This document shows, piece by piece, positions 55,401-64,000 of a DNA stretch of 64,000 bases; position 1 is the first letter of the stretch, and each line of letters begins with the position of its first letter. Origin of the DNA: Leptidea sinapis (Eukaryota; Arthropoda; Insecta; Lepidoptera; Pieridae); assembly GCF_905404315.1 (NCBI RefSeq), contig NC_066283.1, positions 2,232,001 to 2,296,000 of the forward strand, given 5' to 3'. The notes under the pieces are model-generated. The model saw only the letters and a program-made list of their open reading frames with translations, had not been told where the DNA came from and searched no databases. Position numbers and translations under genes: made by a program.

Positions 55401-56012
55401 CTCTCAAATCCGTTTAAGTCAAAAAGTCAGTTTCCTATAATTCTCAAAATAAGAGAAACTTTGAAAGAGTGCTATGAACTCAAAATTAACATAGTTTTAG
55501 CTTGGATTCCAGGTCACATGGGCATCTCTGGTAATGAAAATGCAGATGCCTGTGCTAGATCAGCTGCTCATTCAGGTTCCTTTCAGTATTCTGAAATATT
55601 CACTCACGACTTGTGCTCTACCCTGAAACCCAAGATGTATGAGAGTTGGTCAAACATTTGGCAAGTTTCCAAAACTTTAAAAGGTAAATTTTATGGAGAA
55701 CTCCAACCAGAAATTCCTCAAAAACCTTGGTTCTCAAAGTGTAGGATTCATAATAAAACAATAATCTCAACTATATGCCGCTTACGTTTAAACCATGCCT
55801 GCACTCCAGTCTTTCTAGCTAAACTTAGAATTAGGGATCATTCTCTATGTGATTGTGGCCTTGATGAGGGAAACATGGATCATTTATTCTTTAGTTGTCC
55901 CTTAATGCAATCTTCTCTGCACAGTTATATATCCGCTGAAGTCCCCCGTCCAACCTCCGTTAAATGTCTCCTCTTCCTAGTTTACACTCCTTTTGTAAAT
56001 ATATTAAAATAA
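52370..56012 (+). pseudogene. I-clade LINE ORF2: endonuclease, reverse transcriptase, RNase H; frameshifted
   Basis: Starts at MAPVSILQWNNRSLRPKK. Endonuclease 52370-53040: AISETW, VSIYVPHL, IIIMGDFNAHHPAWGS, GSDHFPI. RT 53640-54920: SAPGVDGIPYSFI, SYRPIALSSALAKVSEIMI, GVFLDIESAYDNV, GLPQGSVLSPLLYNLY, QYADDIVLYSS. RNase H 55180-55600: YTDASKTDMSPVG, GESIAILEA, ILSDSKS, WIPGHMGISGNENADACA, with all four acidic residues (D, E, D, D) kept. A C-terminal C-x-C...H..F.C motif (CDCGLDEGNMDHLFFSC) follows. Frameshifts near 53620, 54900 and 55040 and an in-frame TAA at 54118 disable it. Confidence 0.88.
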
Positions 56013-56298
56013 ATAAGATTAAATTGTAAATATTATTTAGTACTTATATTAATTAATTATTTAAGTATTTCTATTTGTGTATGTCGTTTATAGTCTTACA
56101 AGCATGTATATTATTTGTTTCAGATATTATTAGAAAATTAAACTTTATATAATCTGAACACCGATTATTACCGTTAAACTTAGAAGTCACATACTCAAAG
56201 CTTGGTAGTCTAATCTAACGTGATTCTGGCAAATCTGTGGTATATCTTCCACAGAAGCCACAGTAGGAAGAATAGAATAGAATATTGGGAACCGCCGT

Positions 56299-57007
56299 TG
56301 CTATCAGAAATGTGAAATAACGTATTTCTAAATAATTCTATAATATGTAGTAATAAAAAAAAAGGATTCATATCGTATTTGTGTAAACAGCTTTTACATT
56401 TACCGCTTGAATAATTGCCAACTTTTTACAATGAATAAAGCTTGTTATCCTTAAGAGATAGACATATGCCATCGCGGACTTTTTTTGTAACTATATTGTA
56501 AGATACACAGTTCCACCATACATTATTGTGTAATATCTCTGAGGGTTTAGACAGCGTTTTCGTTGAAAGCTCCCAGACGGCTATTTTTTTCCGACACTTC
56601 GAACAAATATCGTTATGTTAATACACCTATACAAAAACTCAACAAATAATATACTTATACCTTTCTCGAGAACCACGCTATTAATTGGTGAAAACAGCTT
56701 GAAAATCGGTGCAGTAGTTATTGAGTCATCGCGAACAGACAGACAGACAAACGTGGCGGAGAACTTTGTTATATAAGTGATAACCAAGTTTTGTTATTAG
56801 TAATTTTCCTTATTAGGTTACATGTCTTGTTTTATTTTAATCTACCTAAACCTATCTTTATTTTTATATTGGCATATGATATATATATATTTCGATTGTA
56901 TTAAAAGGTATATTTATAAGAACTCTGTGTTAGCTTTACTCTGGATACATGTATAATAAATAGTTAATGCGGGAGTTAATATCGTGTTAGTTGTAGTTCA
57001 CATTAGT
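56299..57007. other. No gene; possible repeat piece at 56690-56785
   Basis: AT-rich. 56690-56785 (GAAAATCGGTGCAGTAGTTA; GACAGACAAACGTGGCGG) looks like a common insect repeat end, but no second copy is in the window. Confidence 0.4.
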
Positions 57008-57096
57008 GATAAGGGGTCGGATGTTAGGGGATCACTTCCGACATATCTGCTGTTCCGGATGTCATTCCCTAGCGTATCGTGCTCTGTGCTCGCGTC
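57008..57096 (-). repeat. Interspersed repeat shared with 1999-2086
   Basis: GGTCGGATGTTAGGGGATCA and CCGGATGTCATTCCCTAGCG are the complement of the 2.0 kb copy. Confidence 0.6.
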
Positions 57097-57611
57097 AACC
57101 AGAGAGATTATATAATAGCATAATATTGTTTATGAATACTTTAAATGTGTTAGTTAACATTTTTACCTGAAGATTATTTTTATTCATTGCTTTAATATGA
57201 AATTATTTAGCGTCATAATCTCTTGCATAAAACCAGTAAAATTATTTAATATCCAAAATTAAAAAAAGATAATGATAATGAATAAAAGACTGAATTCATA
57301 AATATTTGTTATCTGTAAATCTCATACTGTAAAAATGATAAAATGTCATAAATTTACATTTTTTTTTCTTTTCTTTTACCAAAATTGGCGTTTTCTTTCT
57401 AATAAGATACAAGAAAATTAACATTTATTATTTTATTTTGCATTTCCATTCAACATTCCTCATATGTAGCGCGGTTTTGACTTCAATGCATAAAAATGAG
57501 AGATAACTTAGTGATTTTGAATAAGTTTGCGTCTCCGAAAATTTAGACAAATAAGTTTTGGGCAACAACAAGGTTGAGCGCGATTATAATAAAGATAATT
57601 TATAGTAAATT
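57097..57611. other. No gene recognised
   Basis: AT-rich spacer. Confidence 0.4.
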
Positions 57612-57870
57612 TTGAATTTCCGCCATCTACATTCTCCTGCAACACCAGAGGATTCACAGGAGCGTTGCCGGCCTTTAAGAAAGGTGAACGCGTATTTTTT
57701 AAGGTAACCATCTAGTATGGTCACCGCACAAAGAAGAAGCAGTAAGCTCATTCCACAGCTTTGTAGTACGTGGAAGAAAGCTCCTTGAAAACCGTACTGT
57801 GGACGACCGCCACACGTCCAGACGGTGGAGATGATATCCTAATTTGTAGCCTTCCTTCTTTCCCATAAAA
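57612..57870 (-). mobile_element. BMC1-like LINE, 3' fragment without tail
   Basis: Complement of the family 3' coding end: CAACACCAGAGGATTCACAG, GGAAGAAAGCTCCTTGAAAA and CGCCACACGTCCAGACGG. Missing the last ~70 bases and the poly-A. Confidence 0.8.
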
Positions 57871-58173
57871 ATGATATAAAATGGCCGCCAGAAGTTTTTA
57901 ATGCGACTACTAATATACAACCAAAGATCGAGCTCTATTTACTGCCTCACCTTGTCAATCTCGACCTTGTCGTTCGATTCAGCACTCAAAACGGGACTTT
58001 ATAGACAATACACCATCAGTTCTTGGGTCACTCTCTCACAGTCCTGATTTTCGCTTAAGTTAAATATTATTTCGTGGTAGTGTTCGAGAAGGCCGTATAA
58101 TAGGTATCCTGATTTATTTATCGGTTCATTCATTAACTAAAAAATATGTGTGTGTACCAAAGTACACAGGTGA

Positions 58174-58647
58174 GAAGTGAAACTTCTTTATAATATATAA
58201 TTTTTCTTCTATCTACAACTTCACAGACATTGGGTAGATAAGGCTTAACATATTAAATTAAAGCTATTTTATTATTATAGACATGCATACAAATAGGTGT
58301 TTTTATTTTATAAGTTTCAGCCTAATATGTCATTCTTTATATTCTATTCATTCTTCATATCACAATATACAATGCTGTGGAATGAGCTTCCTTGTGCGGT
58401 GTTTTCGGGACGATACGACATGGGTACCTTCAAAAAAAGCGTGTACTCCTTCCTTAAAGGCCGGAAACGCTCCTGTGATTCCACAGGTGTTGCAAGAGAT
58501 TATGGGCGTACGCGTACGCTCGTTTGTCCCTCCTATTCCACAAACAAAAATATAGTCATAAGAAAAAAACAATATGGCGCGTAACCGAAAATCGTGACGG
58601 CATTGCCATAAAATTCCTCTCATACGTCGATAAAGAAGTTTCACTTC
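58174..58647. mobile_element. MITE-like element, GAAGT..ACTTC family, copy with perfect termini
   Basis: GAAGTGAAACTTCTTTA at 58174 and TAAAGAAGTTTCACTTC ending 58647 are perfect 17-bp inverted repeats. A BMC1-like fragment (58373-58552) lies inside, so the element's own sequence is about 290 bp, similar to the 312-bp copies though the interiors are not obviously alike. Confidence 0.7.
58373..58552 (+). mobile_element. BMC1-like LINE, 3' end inserted in the MITE-like element
   Basis: TGTGGAATGAGCTTCCTTGT through CGCTCGTTTGTCCCTCCTATTCC, plus strand, with a 30-base internal deletion around GGGCGTACGCGTACG. Lies between the two perfect termini of the host element. Confidence 0.85.
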
Positions 58648-59044
58648 AAAAATATTTCCGAATAAAATGATAAAGATTATGTGACACAGTTGCGTTTAAA
58701 AGTGAAAAATGAGGATAATACAATGGTTGTAATACTCATACAACGATCGTTATTACATCTGAACACATATCCAGACACGTAATGCAGAAAGCTTTTATCA
58801 GACTCATAATAAGAACTTATCGCAAAAGTTCAGAAAAGAACCTTATTTTATAACACTAAGATACGAAATTTCGCTTTAAAAGTACAAGCATGTTTGTTAT
58901 TTGCTAAGTTTAAATGAAATAGTTTGACCGACTCTAAAAATAACACACACGTAACTAGAATTGGATTACTTAATTTGATTGTATAAAAAAACGCAATTAC
59001 TTTTATACTTTTAAGTGCATTATGTCTATTGTTTTGGAATTGTG
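58648..59044. other. No gene recognised
   Basis: AT-rich spacer. Confidence 0.4.
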
Positions 59045-60105
59045 TTAATATTCAAGTAAAATTTTAAAAACAAATTTTATGAACGATGCAGGTCTCGAAC
59101 CCACGACCTCTGGCGTTCCGTGCCAGTGCTCTAACCAATTGAGCTAACCGTTCGAGTGACGTATCGTCATAAAATCTTGTATGCTTTGTTCAACTCTAAG
59201 GTTGTGGCTTCATCTACAGGATCTACTTTAAAGGCATAAAAGGCATTTATTTTCTCAAAATTGATTCCTTTAGAATTTTTTTTGATGTCATTTCTTATAA
59301 CTACTAGATACTACTACCGCTTCGGAAAAATGGCGCTCTGAGAGAGAAGAAGCGGCGCAAGAAACTCCCCCAGCATTCTTATTTTTTGCGCTCTTTTCAA
59401 TAATAATATACAATATTGTACAGTCATTTCTATAGCTATAAAATAATCACAATCTAGTCCCAGGCTGTTCGATCATTTAAATATTCAGCAGTGGAGTAAT
59501 AGGATTCACGACAGAGTCATTTTTTTATAAAACATTTAAATTTATTTATAGATAATGCCTGAACAGTGGCTGGGACTTTATTATAGAAGTGTATAAATTT
59601 ACCCTTTAAGCTATTATGTATCCTATGAAGCCTACCAGAATTAGTTACAAGCAATCCCTTATTTCTAGTGTTATAATAATGAAAATCACTATTAAGAGCA
59701 AAAAGATGACGATTTTTATGAACATATATAAAATTTTCATAAATGTACTGACATTTATTTCTTTAAATTTTTCTTTGAGAGACTGTCTATAACCAAGCTG
59801 ATATATAGCACGAACAGCTCTCTTTTGCAGAGCAAACACTATATCAATATCAGGAGCATGACCCCATAATAATATACCGTACGTCAGTTGATAACCTGCT
59901 CAACCCCAATATTTGCATATTAGGAAATTGACTTGAGATGTCGCTCTTGTAAATCTAAACAATTTATTATGTTTTTAAAGTTATAACACTCACTTCTAGA
60001 ATTAATACACAAATAAAATTTGAAAAACAATATTTTATGAACGATGCGGGACTCGAACAAGCGACCTCTCGGGCTCCGTCTGAGTACTCTTTCCAACTGG
60101 CCCTG
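59045..60105 (-). repeat. tRNA-like repeat (family 2): tandem pair split by a LINE
   Basis: The first tRNA-like block (59091-59165 as complement: GGTCTCGAACCCACGACC; GCTCTAACCAATTGAGCTAA) is followed by the GGATCTACTTTA module. The LINE insert occupies 59231-59884. The sequence then resumes exactly at CAGTTGATAACCTGCTCAAC and runs into a second tRNA-like block (60041-60105). Removing the insert, block-to-block distance is about 296 bases, which I take as the unit length. The first block folds with a 5-bp anticodon-like stem CTGGC/GCCAG and loop ACGGAAC, where position 33 is C, not U, so it is not a normal tRNA. Confidence 0.75.
59231..59884 (-). mobile_element. Jockey/CR1-like LINE, 5'-truncated, inserted in the tRNA-like repeat
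   Basis: Minus strand: YGILLWGHAPDIDIVFALQK-type start, then RAVRAIYQLGYRQSLKEKFK, KILYMFI, SGRLHRIH and a 3' UTR with GGGGGAGTTTCTTGCGCCG, ending in a short ATGCCTTTT tandem tail. This is the C-terminal region of an ORF2 after the RT (ALQKRAVR block). The empty site is defined by the copy at 24425-24735. No target duplication is visible. Confidence 0.75.
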
Positions 60106-60647
60106 AGAAAATATTAAATTTTTTGTTCAGTTTCATTTTATTGCAAGCAGAGTTTACATAGTAAATGAGGCTAACATAAAATTTATTACAAAGGCTGTAC
60201 AATATTAACCAGTAAACACTGCGCCATGGATATTGTTCAAAAAAATTTGTACGCGGTGCGACAGTTTACATGTTTCATTCAGCAGAAATGTGTTGTGAAG
60301 AATATGGTTTTTTATGGGAAAGCAGTACAAACGAGCGTACGGGAACTAAGTATGATTTTAATTCTTTTTAATTTCACTCTCCTACAATTGGACGTAGTTA
60401 AGCCGAAAGGACTCAAACGTCACTTTGGTCAAAATAGAGTTAGGTATGCCATCGTATTCCTGAAGATCAAATCTGTCATGTAGTGAAAAGCCTATTTTTA
60501 AAATGTTCATGGAATCTGTTTTTTGGATGGTTATATGGAAGATTATTAAGAGTTAAAATATCAAATACTTATAACTCAAAAGTGTTTTTGTGTGGTTTGA
60601 GTCCTTTCTGCATAACTACGTCCAATCTATTCTACGTTTTTTTTTGT
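60106..60647. other. No gene recognised
   Basis: AT-rich. An 85-residue open frame (60226-60483) has no recognised family. ACAAACGAGCGTACGGG at 60328 is a tiny match to the BMC1-like 3' end. Confidence 0.4.
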
Positions 60648-60840
60648 TAACACAAATAAAATTGGAAAACAAAATTTATGTACGATGCGAGATTCGAACC
60701 CACGACCTCTCGCATTCCGTGCGAGTGCTCTTACCGCTGAGCAGACCGTTCGAGTCACGTATCGTTGATAAATCTTGTATATCTTGTTCAACTCTCAGGT
60801 TGTGGCTTCATCTACAGGATCTACTTTATAGTTAAATTTA
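60648..60840 (-). repeat. tRNA-like repeat (family 2), copy
   Basis: AACACAAATAAAATTGG, ATGCGAGATTCGAACCCACG, GAGTGCTCTTACCGCTGAGC, then GGTTGTGGCTTCATCTACAG. Ends before the CAGTTGATAACC module. Confidence 0.7.
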
Positions 60841-60921
60841 CTTACGATGTTGCTCATTCAAATGTAAACTTAAAACTTAAACTAATTATAATAAAAACAA
60901 AAAATATTTTGTCTATCGTTT

Positions 60922-61199
60922 TTTTTGATGATGATGGTAATTGATACGCCCTGCCCAGTACAATGCAGTGCCGCTCAGGATTCTTGAAATCCCCAAAAAT
61001 TTTGAGCGGCATCACAATTGCGCTCGTCACCTTGAGACATGTTAAGTCTCGTTTGCCCAGTAATTTCACTAGCTACGGCGCCTTTCAGACCGAAACACAG
61101 TAATGTTTACACATTACTGCTTCACGGCAGAAATAGGCGCCGTTGTGGTACCCATAATCTAGCCGGCATCCTGTGCAAAGGAGCCTCCCACTGGTAAAA
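60922..61199 (+). repeat. 'GAGCGGCAC' repeat family, best-preserved 3' end
   Basis: GGTAATTGATACGCCCTGCC, GCCGCTCAGGATTCTTGAAA, TTTTGAGCGGCATCAC, AATTTCACTAGCTACGGCGC, TTCACGGCAGAAATAGGCGC, AGGAGCCTCCCACTGGTAAA. No tail or terminal inverted repeat could be fixed. Confidence 0.75.
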
Positions 61200-61249
61200 T
61201 AGAGGTATGATTAGCAGCAAACAATTATCTTGGTAGTCATCATAGGTTT

Positions 61250-61625
61250 ATTTATTTATTTAATACATCACAAAATCCACAGAACTTAAATTAGGTTATA
61301 ATAATACTATTTCGTAGATCTTACATCTAATAACGGATTTACAATATTTATTATAAGACATGATATTTGTGTGTGTGTGGTTTGGTGAGAGTGTGTGTGT
61401 GTTTGTGAATTACTCTAAATTTAACCTTCCTTTAGAATTTTATTAACACTAATTTTAAAGCAGCCTTTACTGTTATTAAAAAGTTCAGTACTGTTGAATT
61501 GCTTATTATAGTTGCATAGAGTGCGACAAATTACCGAATTTTCATAATAATTAGTGTGACTCAGCGGGACTTGGAATAGAGACGTGTGTCTAGTGCGAAC
61601 TGACGGCACTCGTTATTGTATGAAT
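61250..61625 (-). mobile_element. LINE 3' end (CR1/Jockey-like), antisense
   Basis: Plus strand starts TTTATTTATTTATTTAAT (complement of an AAATAAAT tail), then a TG-rich tract (61366-61404). The minus strand reads VRTRHTSLFQVPLSHTNYY and KQFNSTELFNNSKGCFK, a typical ORF2 C-terminus (TR..L..P..R...Y..S). Tail and CA/TG tract parallel the CR1-group copy at 13.1-17.6 kb, but the protein end differs. Confidence 0.6.
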
Positions 61626-61710
61626 AGTTCAGTTAGCTCTTTAAAGTGATAGCACTTCTGGGATAATCAAACAAATCATTTCAGGTATAATGAGCTTCAA
61701 ATCAATCTTC

Positions 61711-61770
61711 GCACCGATTATTACTGTTAAACTTAGAAAACACATACTCTAAGGTTGTTAATATAATAGA
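61711..61770 (+). mobile_element. I-clade LINE 3' UTR fragment
   Basis: CACCGATTATTACTGTTAAA and CTTAGAAAACACATACTC match 56158-56205 in the I-clade 3' UTR. A TAATAGAATACAAT end resembles its tail. Confidence 0.6.
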
Positions 61771-62065
61771 ATACAATGACGCAACCACAATTCATGCAAG
61801 GAGCATGATCATAGTATTAATAAATCAATGAATGAATAGTTTAAACGAAATATAGGATAATAAGGTTTGAAAAAATGGTTCAGTTATGATTGAAATATTG
61901 AGATTAATAAAATACTGCAATCGGCTATGTTGACTGATACGTGAATGACGTCACGCTCTAATTAACATCACTGCTACGATTGAAAAATTTAGTTGTTGTG
62001 TTACGCGTTACGTGCCTTAAGCGACCGCCATGATACCTTCACGCGTATCCGCGCGTGATTGAATT

Positions 62066-62773
62066 GGAAACTTTTGTGGGCGCGTTATAGACCTTAAGCA
62101 ATGCGGCATGGTTCTTATGGAACATGGAAGTGCATGATTACCCGGAAATCCCAACAATCAAAGAAGAAAATTTAGAAATTATTCTGGGTCTCTAAACAAA
62201 GACTTAAAGGACATAAAAATCATCTGGCTTCTTATGAATACAAAAGATTCCAAATTTCTGCTGAAAAGATTGCAGCTGTGCTAGATCTAAACACAATTCG
62301 AAGTGCCTAATAATTAAGAGTTGACCTATCACTGGATGTGCACTCCCAAAAGTAATTTTAATGATCAACAAATCTAATTAAAGCTGCTGAGGCTGATTGC
62401 AGATAGTATAAAAAACATTTGGGTGCGTTGGGCATTTGATTTTGATTTGGAGATTTGAACTCGCGACTCTGTTACAGTTTCCGACACCTCTGTATTCAGT
62501 CTCTACATAATATATTGGCCCCGTTTACTTCAGGGTTGAGATTGAATTGAAATACATTGATTATATAAAGTATTTCCTGATGCTTCAAAAATAGTACGTT
62601 CACCAAAAGACATGCAACGACTGAAAAAATAGAAGAGAAATATCAATTGTGTCTCGACTATCAGATCTATTAGATCGCAATCCATCGATCAGGCCACGTG
62701 TTCTGATGCGAGTTTATCATTTTATACCCATCCCGTGAAAAGTGCTCAACGCCGCCAAAGAAGTTTTTACTTC
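62066..62773. mobile_element. Possible larger GAAGT..ACTTC-type element
   Basis: Right end CGCCAAAGAAGTTTTTACTTC is the expected inverted terminus. On the left GGAAACTTTTGTGGGCGCGTTATAG resembles the family start ACTTCTTTAGGCGCGTTATG. Inside are short open phrases (FWVSKQRLKGHKNHLASYEY; AEKIAAVLDLNT) that suggest decayed coding sequence, but I cannot name a transposase. Confidence 0.35.
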
Positions 62774-63178
62774 AAAAAAAAACCAAAATCTAGCTATTCA
62801 TTGTACTGTCTCACTAGTTACGAAAGAAAATCCATTACAAACATATACAGAAAAGCATGTTTGCCAGATTTTATTACTTAAAGATATCACTCAAATAGAA
62901 CAGTGCGAAAAAGACAATGTGATATCAAATAACTCTGAGAAATTGTTCACTTGTACTGCAGTAAATTCACACAAACGCTCACACAATTTCATTTTGTTGC
63001 TACATTTTAGTTGCTGACATTTCTGACGTCAACAAATTGTTTACAAACGAAAGGGTGAACTTATAAACGCTGTATACTTTATATTACCAGTACTTGATAA
63101 TATTGATAAAAGCAGGGGTAGTGCCCTATTACTATACTCTAGCTTCTATGGTTCCGTATAAGATAGAGTATAACTTAG
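62774..63178. other. No gene recognised
   Basis: AT-rich; an open frame (62742-63017) has no recognised features. Confidence 0.4.
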
Positions 63179-63345
63179 TTATAAGTTAGGATATCATCCT
63201 CACCATCTGCATGTGTGGCGGTCCTCCACAGTGCGGTTTTCAAGGAGCTTTCTTCCACGTACTACAAAGCTGTGGAATGAGCTTCCTTGTGCGGTGTTTC
63301 CGGGACGATACGACATGGGTACCTTCAAAAAAAGCGCGTTCACTT
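63179..63345 (+). mobile_element. BMC1-like LINE fragment, truncated at both ends
   Basis: ATAAGTTAGGATATCATCCT, GTGTGGCGGTCCTCCACAGT and CATGGGTACCTTCAAAAAAA match 51608-51765 closely. The copy stops at GCGCGTTCAC without the family's 3' end, so it is not a simple 5' truncation. Confidence 0.8.
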
Positions 63346-63569
63346 TTATTTATTGATTCGATTTTATATCGCGTAAGTTCATAGCAAACTGTCCAAATGA
63401 TATTATGAAATAAATCAGGTGTACGTGAAAAGTAAAACGCAGAACTCTACAGACAAATATCATTCCAACTTGAATATCAGACTTTTATAAGCTGGATCAG
63501 GAAAATCCAAGACAATATTGGAACACACACACACCCACACAGATACACATGGAATGATAAAAATAATGA

Positions 63570-64000
63570 AAACAAATGTTTTTTTTTTTTTTTATAAATT
63601 TATTTAATCATAAATATATGCACAGTTGGTACTTAAATTTTACATCTCGCCAAACTGTTGCAACAGTTTGTTGGCGAGTTTACGCTCTTAGACAATATTA
63701 TACTATTGTGCATCTATAATAAATTATACCTAATTTGTTCGTTATATTATACACTATTACTAATACACATATAACATTACACACATATCATTACTTAGTT
63801 ATCAATTCATAATATTCCTAAAAACATTTTAAAATCTTACCTGTATACATATAACTAAACTATACTACTTTAAATATTAAGGCTTATGTGGAGACTTTAA
63901 GAAAGTGCTCTTTTAATTTTTTTTCAAGTTGTCTTTGTCAAGTTGTTTTTGTCAAGTTGTGCAATAATTATACATAGTGAAAGTACATAATAATATATTG
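63570..64000 (-). mobile_element. Probable retroelement 3' end with poly-A and terminal hairpin
   Basis: A T-run at 63580-63592 (poly-A on the minus strand) is followed by AATTTATTTAATCATAAATA and a strong hairpin at 63646-63678: CTCGCCAA/TTGGCGAG plus ACTGTTG/CAACAGT with a 3-base bulge. Poly-A next to a stem-loop suggests a LINE 3' end. No coding sequence is reached before the window ends. Confidence 0.4.

Larger units (their letters stand above)
47537..56281 (+). mobile_element. I-clade non-LTR retrotransposon with 13-bp target-site duplication
   Basis: ATATTGGGAACCG at 47524-47536 and again at 56282-56294 is the target duplication, created inside the MITE terminus. The element has a 5' leader, ORF1 with CCHC zinc knuckles, ORF2 with endonuclease, RT and RNase H, and a 3' UTR ending in a short AGAAT tandem tail (56268-56281). 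RNase H after RT is the mark of the I group. Net of the 3.28 kb BMC1-like insertion the element is about 5.5 kb, near full length. Multiple frameshifts make it inactive. Confidence 0.9.
47234..56298. mobile_element. MITE-like element (ACGGCCGTTCCCAATAT), copy 2, split by the I-clade LINE
   Basis: Left terminus ACGGCCGTTCCCAATATAC at 47234. The element runs to 47536 and finishes with CCGT at 56295-56298, its right terminus ATATTGGGAACCGCCGT being cut by an 8.7 kb insertion. Its own sequence is about 307 bp, closely matching the 311-bp copy at 21601-21911. Confidence 0.85.

Noticed and set aside
62742..63017. 91-residue protein
   Set aside because: Crosses the presumed element terminus at 62773 and shows no family features.

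Overview
This window looks like an intergenic or intronic stretch of an insect nuclear genome, most probably a moth or butterfly (Lepidoptera). It is AT-rich, contains no bacterial-style genes, and is packed with repeat families I associate with Lepidoptera: BMC1-like non-LTR fragments, Helitron-like elements ending in CTAG, tRNA-derived SINEs and short inverted-repeat elements. All names come from reading motifs; no database search was possible, so clade names are provisional.

Almost all recognisable coding sequence belongs to transposable elements. The main ones are: a CR1-group LINE at 13.1-17.6 kb (PHD-finger ORF1, nearly intact endonuclease/RT ORF2); an I-clade LINE at 47.5-56.3 kb (zinc-knuckle ORF1; endonuclease, RT and RNase H in ORF2), which carries a 3.3 kb BMC1-like LINE inside ORF1 and itself sits in the terminal repeat of a small inverted-repeat element; a Penelope-like element at 41.3-43.1 kb (RT, GIY-YIG nuclease, hammerhead-like motif, 15-bp target duplication), with a coding-free relative at 46.1-46.3 kb; and an internally deleted Tc1/mariner-superfamily element at 28.3-29.2 kb. 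Around these lie about ten truncated BMC1-like copies, several other LINE 3' ends (RTE-like, R1-like, Jockey/CR1-like), and two fragments of an unidentified retroelement C-terminal domain (34.1 and 35.9 kb).

The rest of the repeat layer includes two SINE copies, a separate ~296-bp tRNA-like repeat present at least eight times and once as a tandem pair, several terminal-inverted-repeat (MITE-like) families, a Harbinger-like element with TAA duplications, a 1.2 kb 11-bp minisatellite made of two homogenised blocks (40.1-41.3 kb), and a degenerate ~100-bp tandem repeat (30.5-30.9 kb).

Evidence for host genes is thin. A CpG-rich block at 11.9-12.2 kb ending in a good splice donor could be a promoter plus noncoding first exon. 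A 102-nt open segment at 37,662-37,763, bounded by a strong acceptor and donor, could be an internal coding exon on the same strand. If both belong to one gene, much of the window is intron. No rRNA gene, functional tRNA gene or CRISPR array was found.
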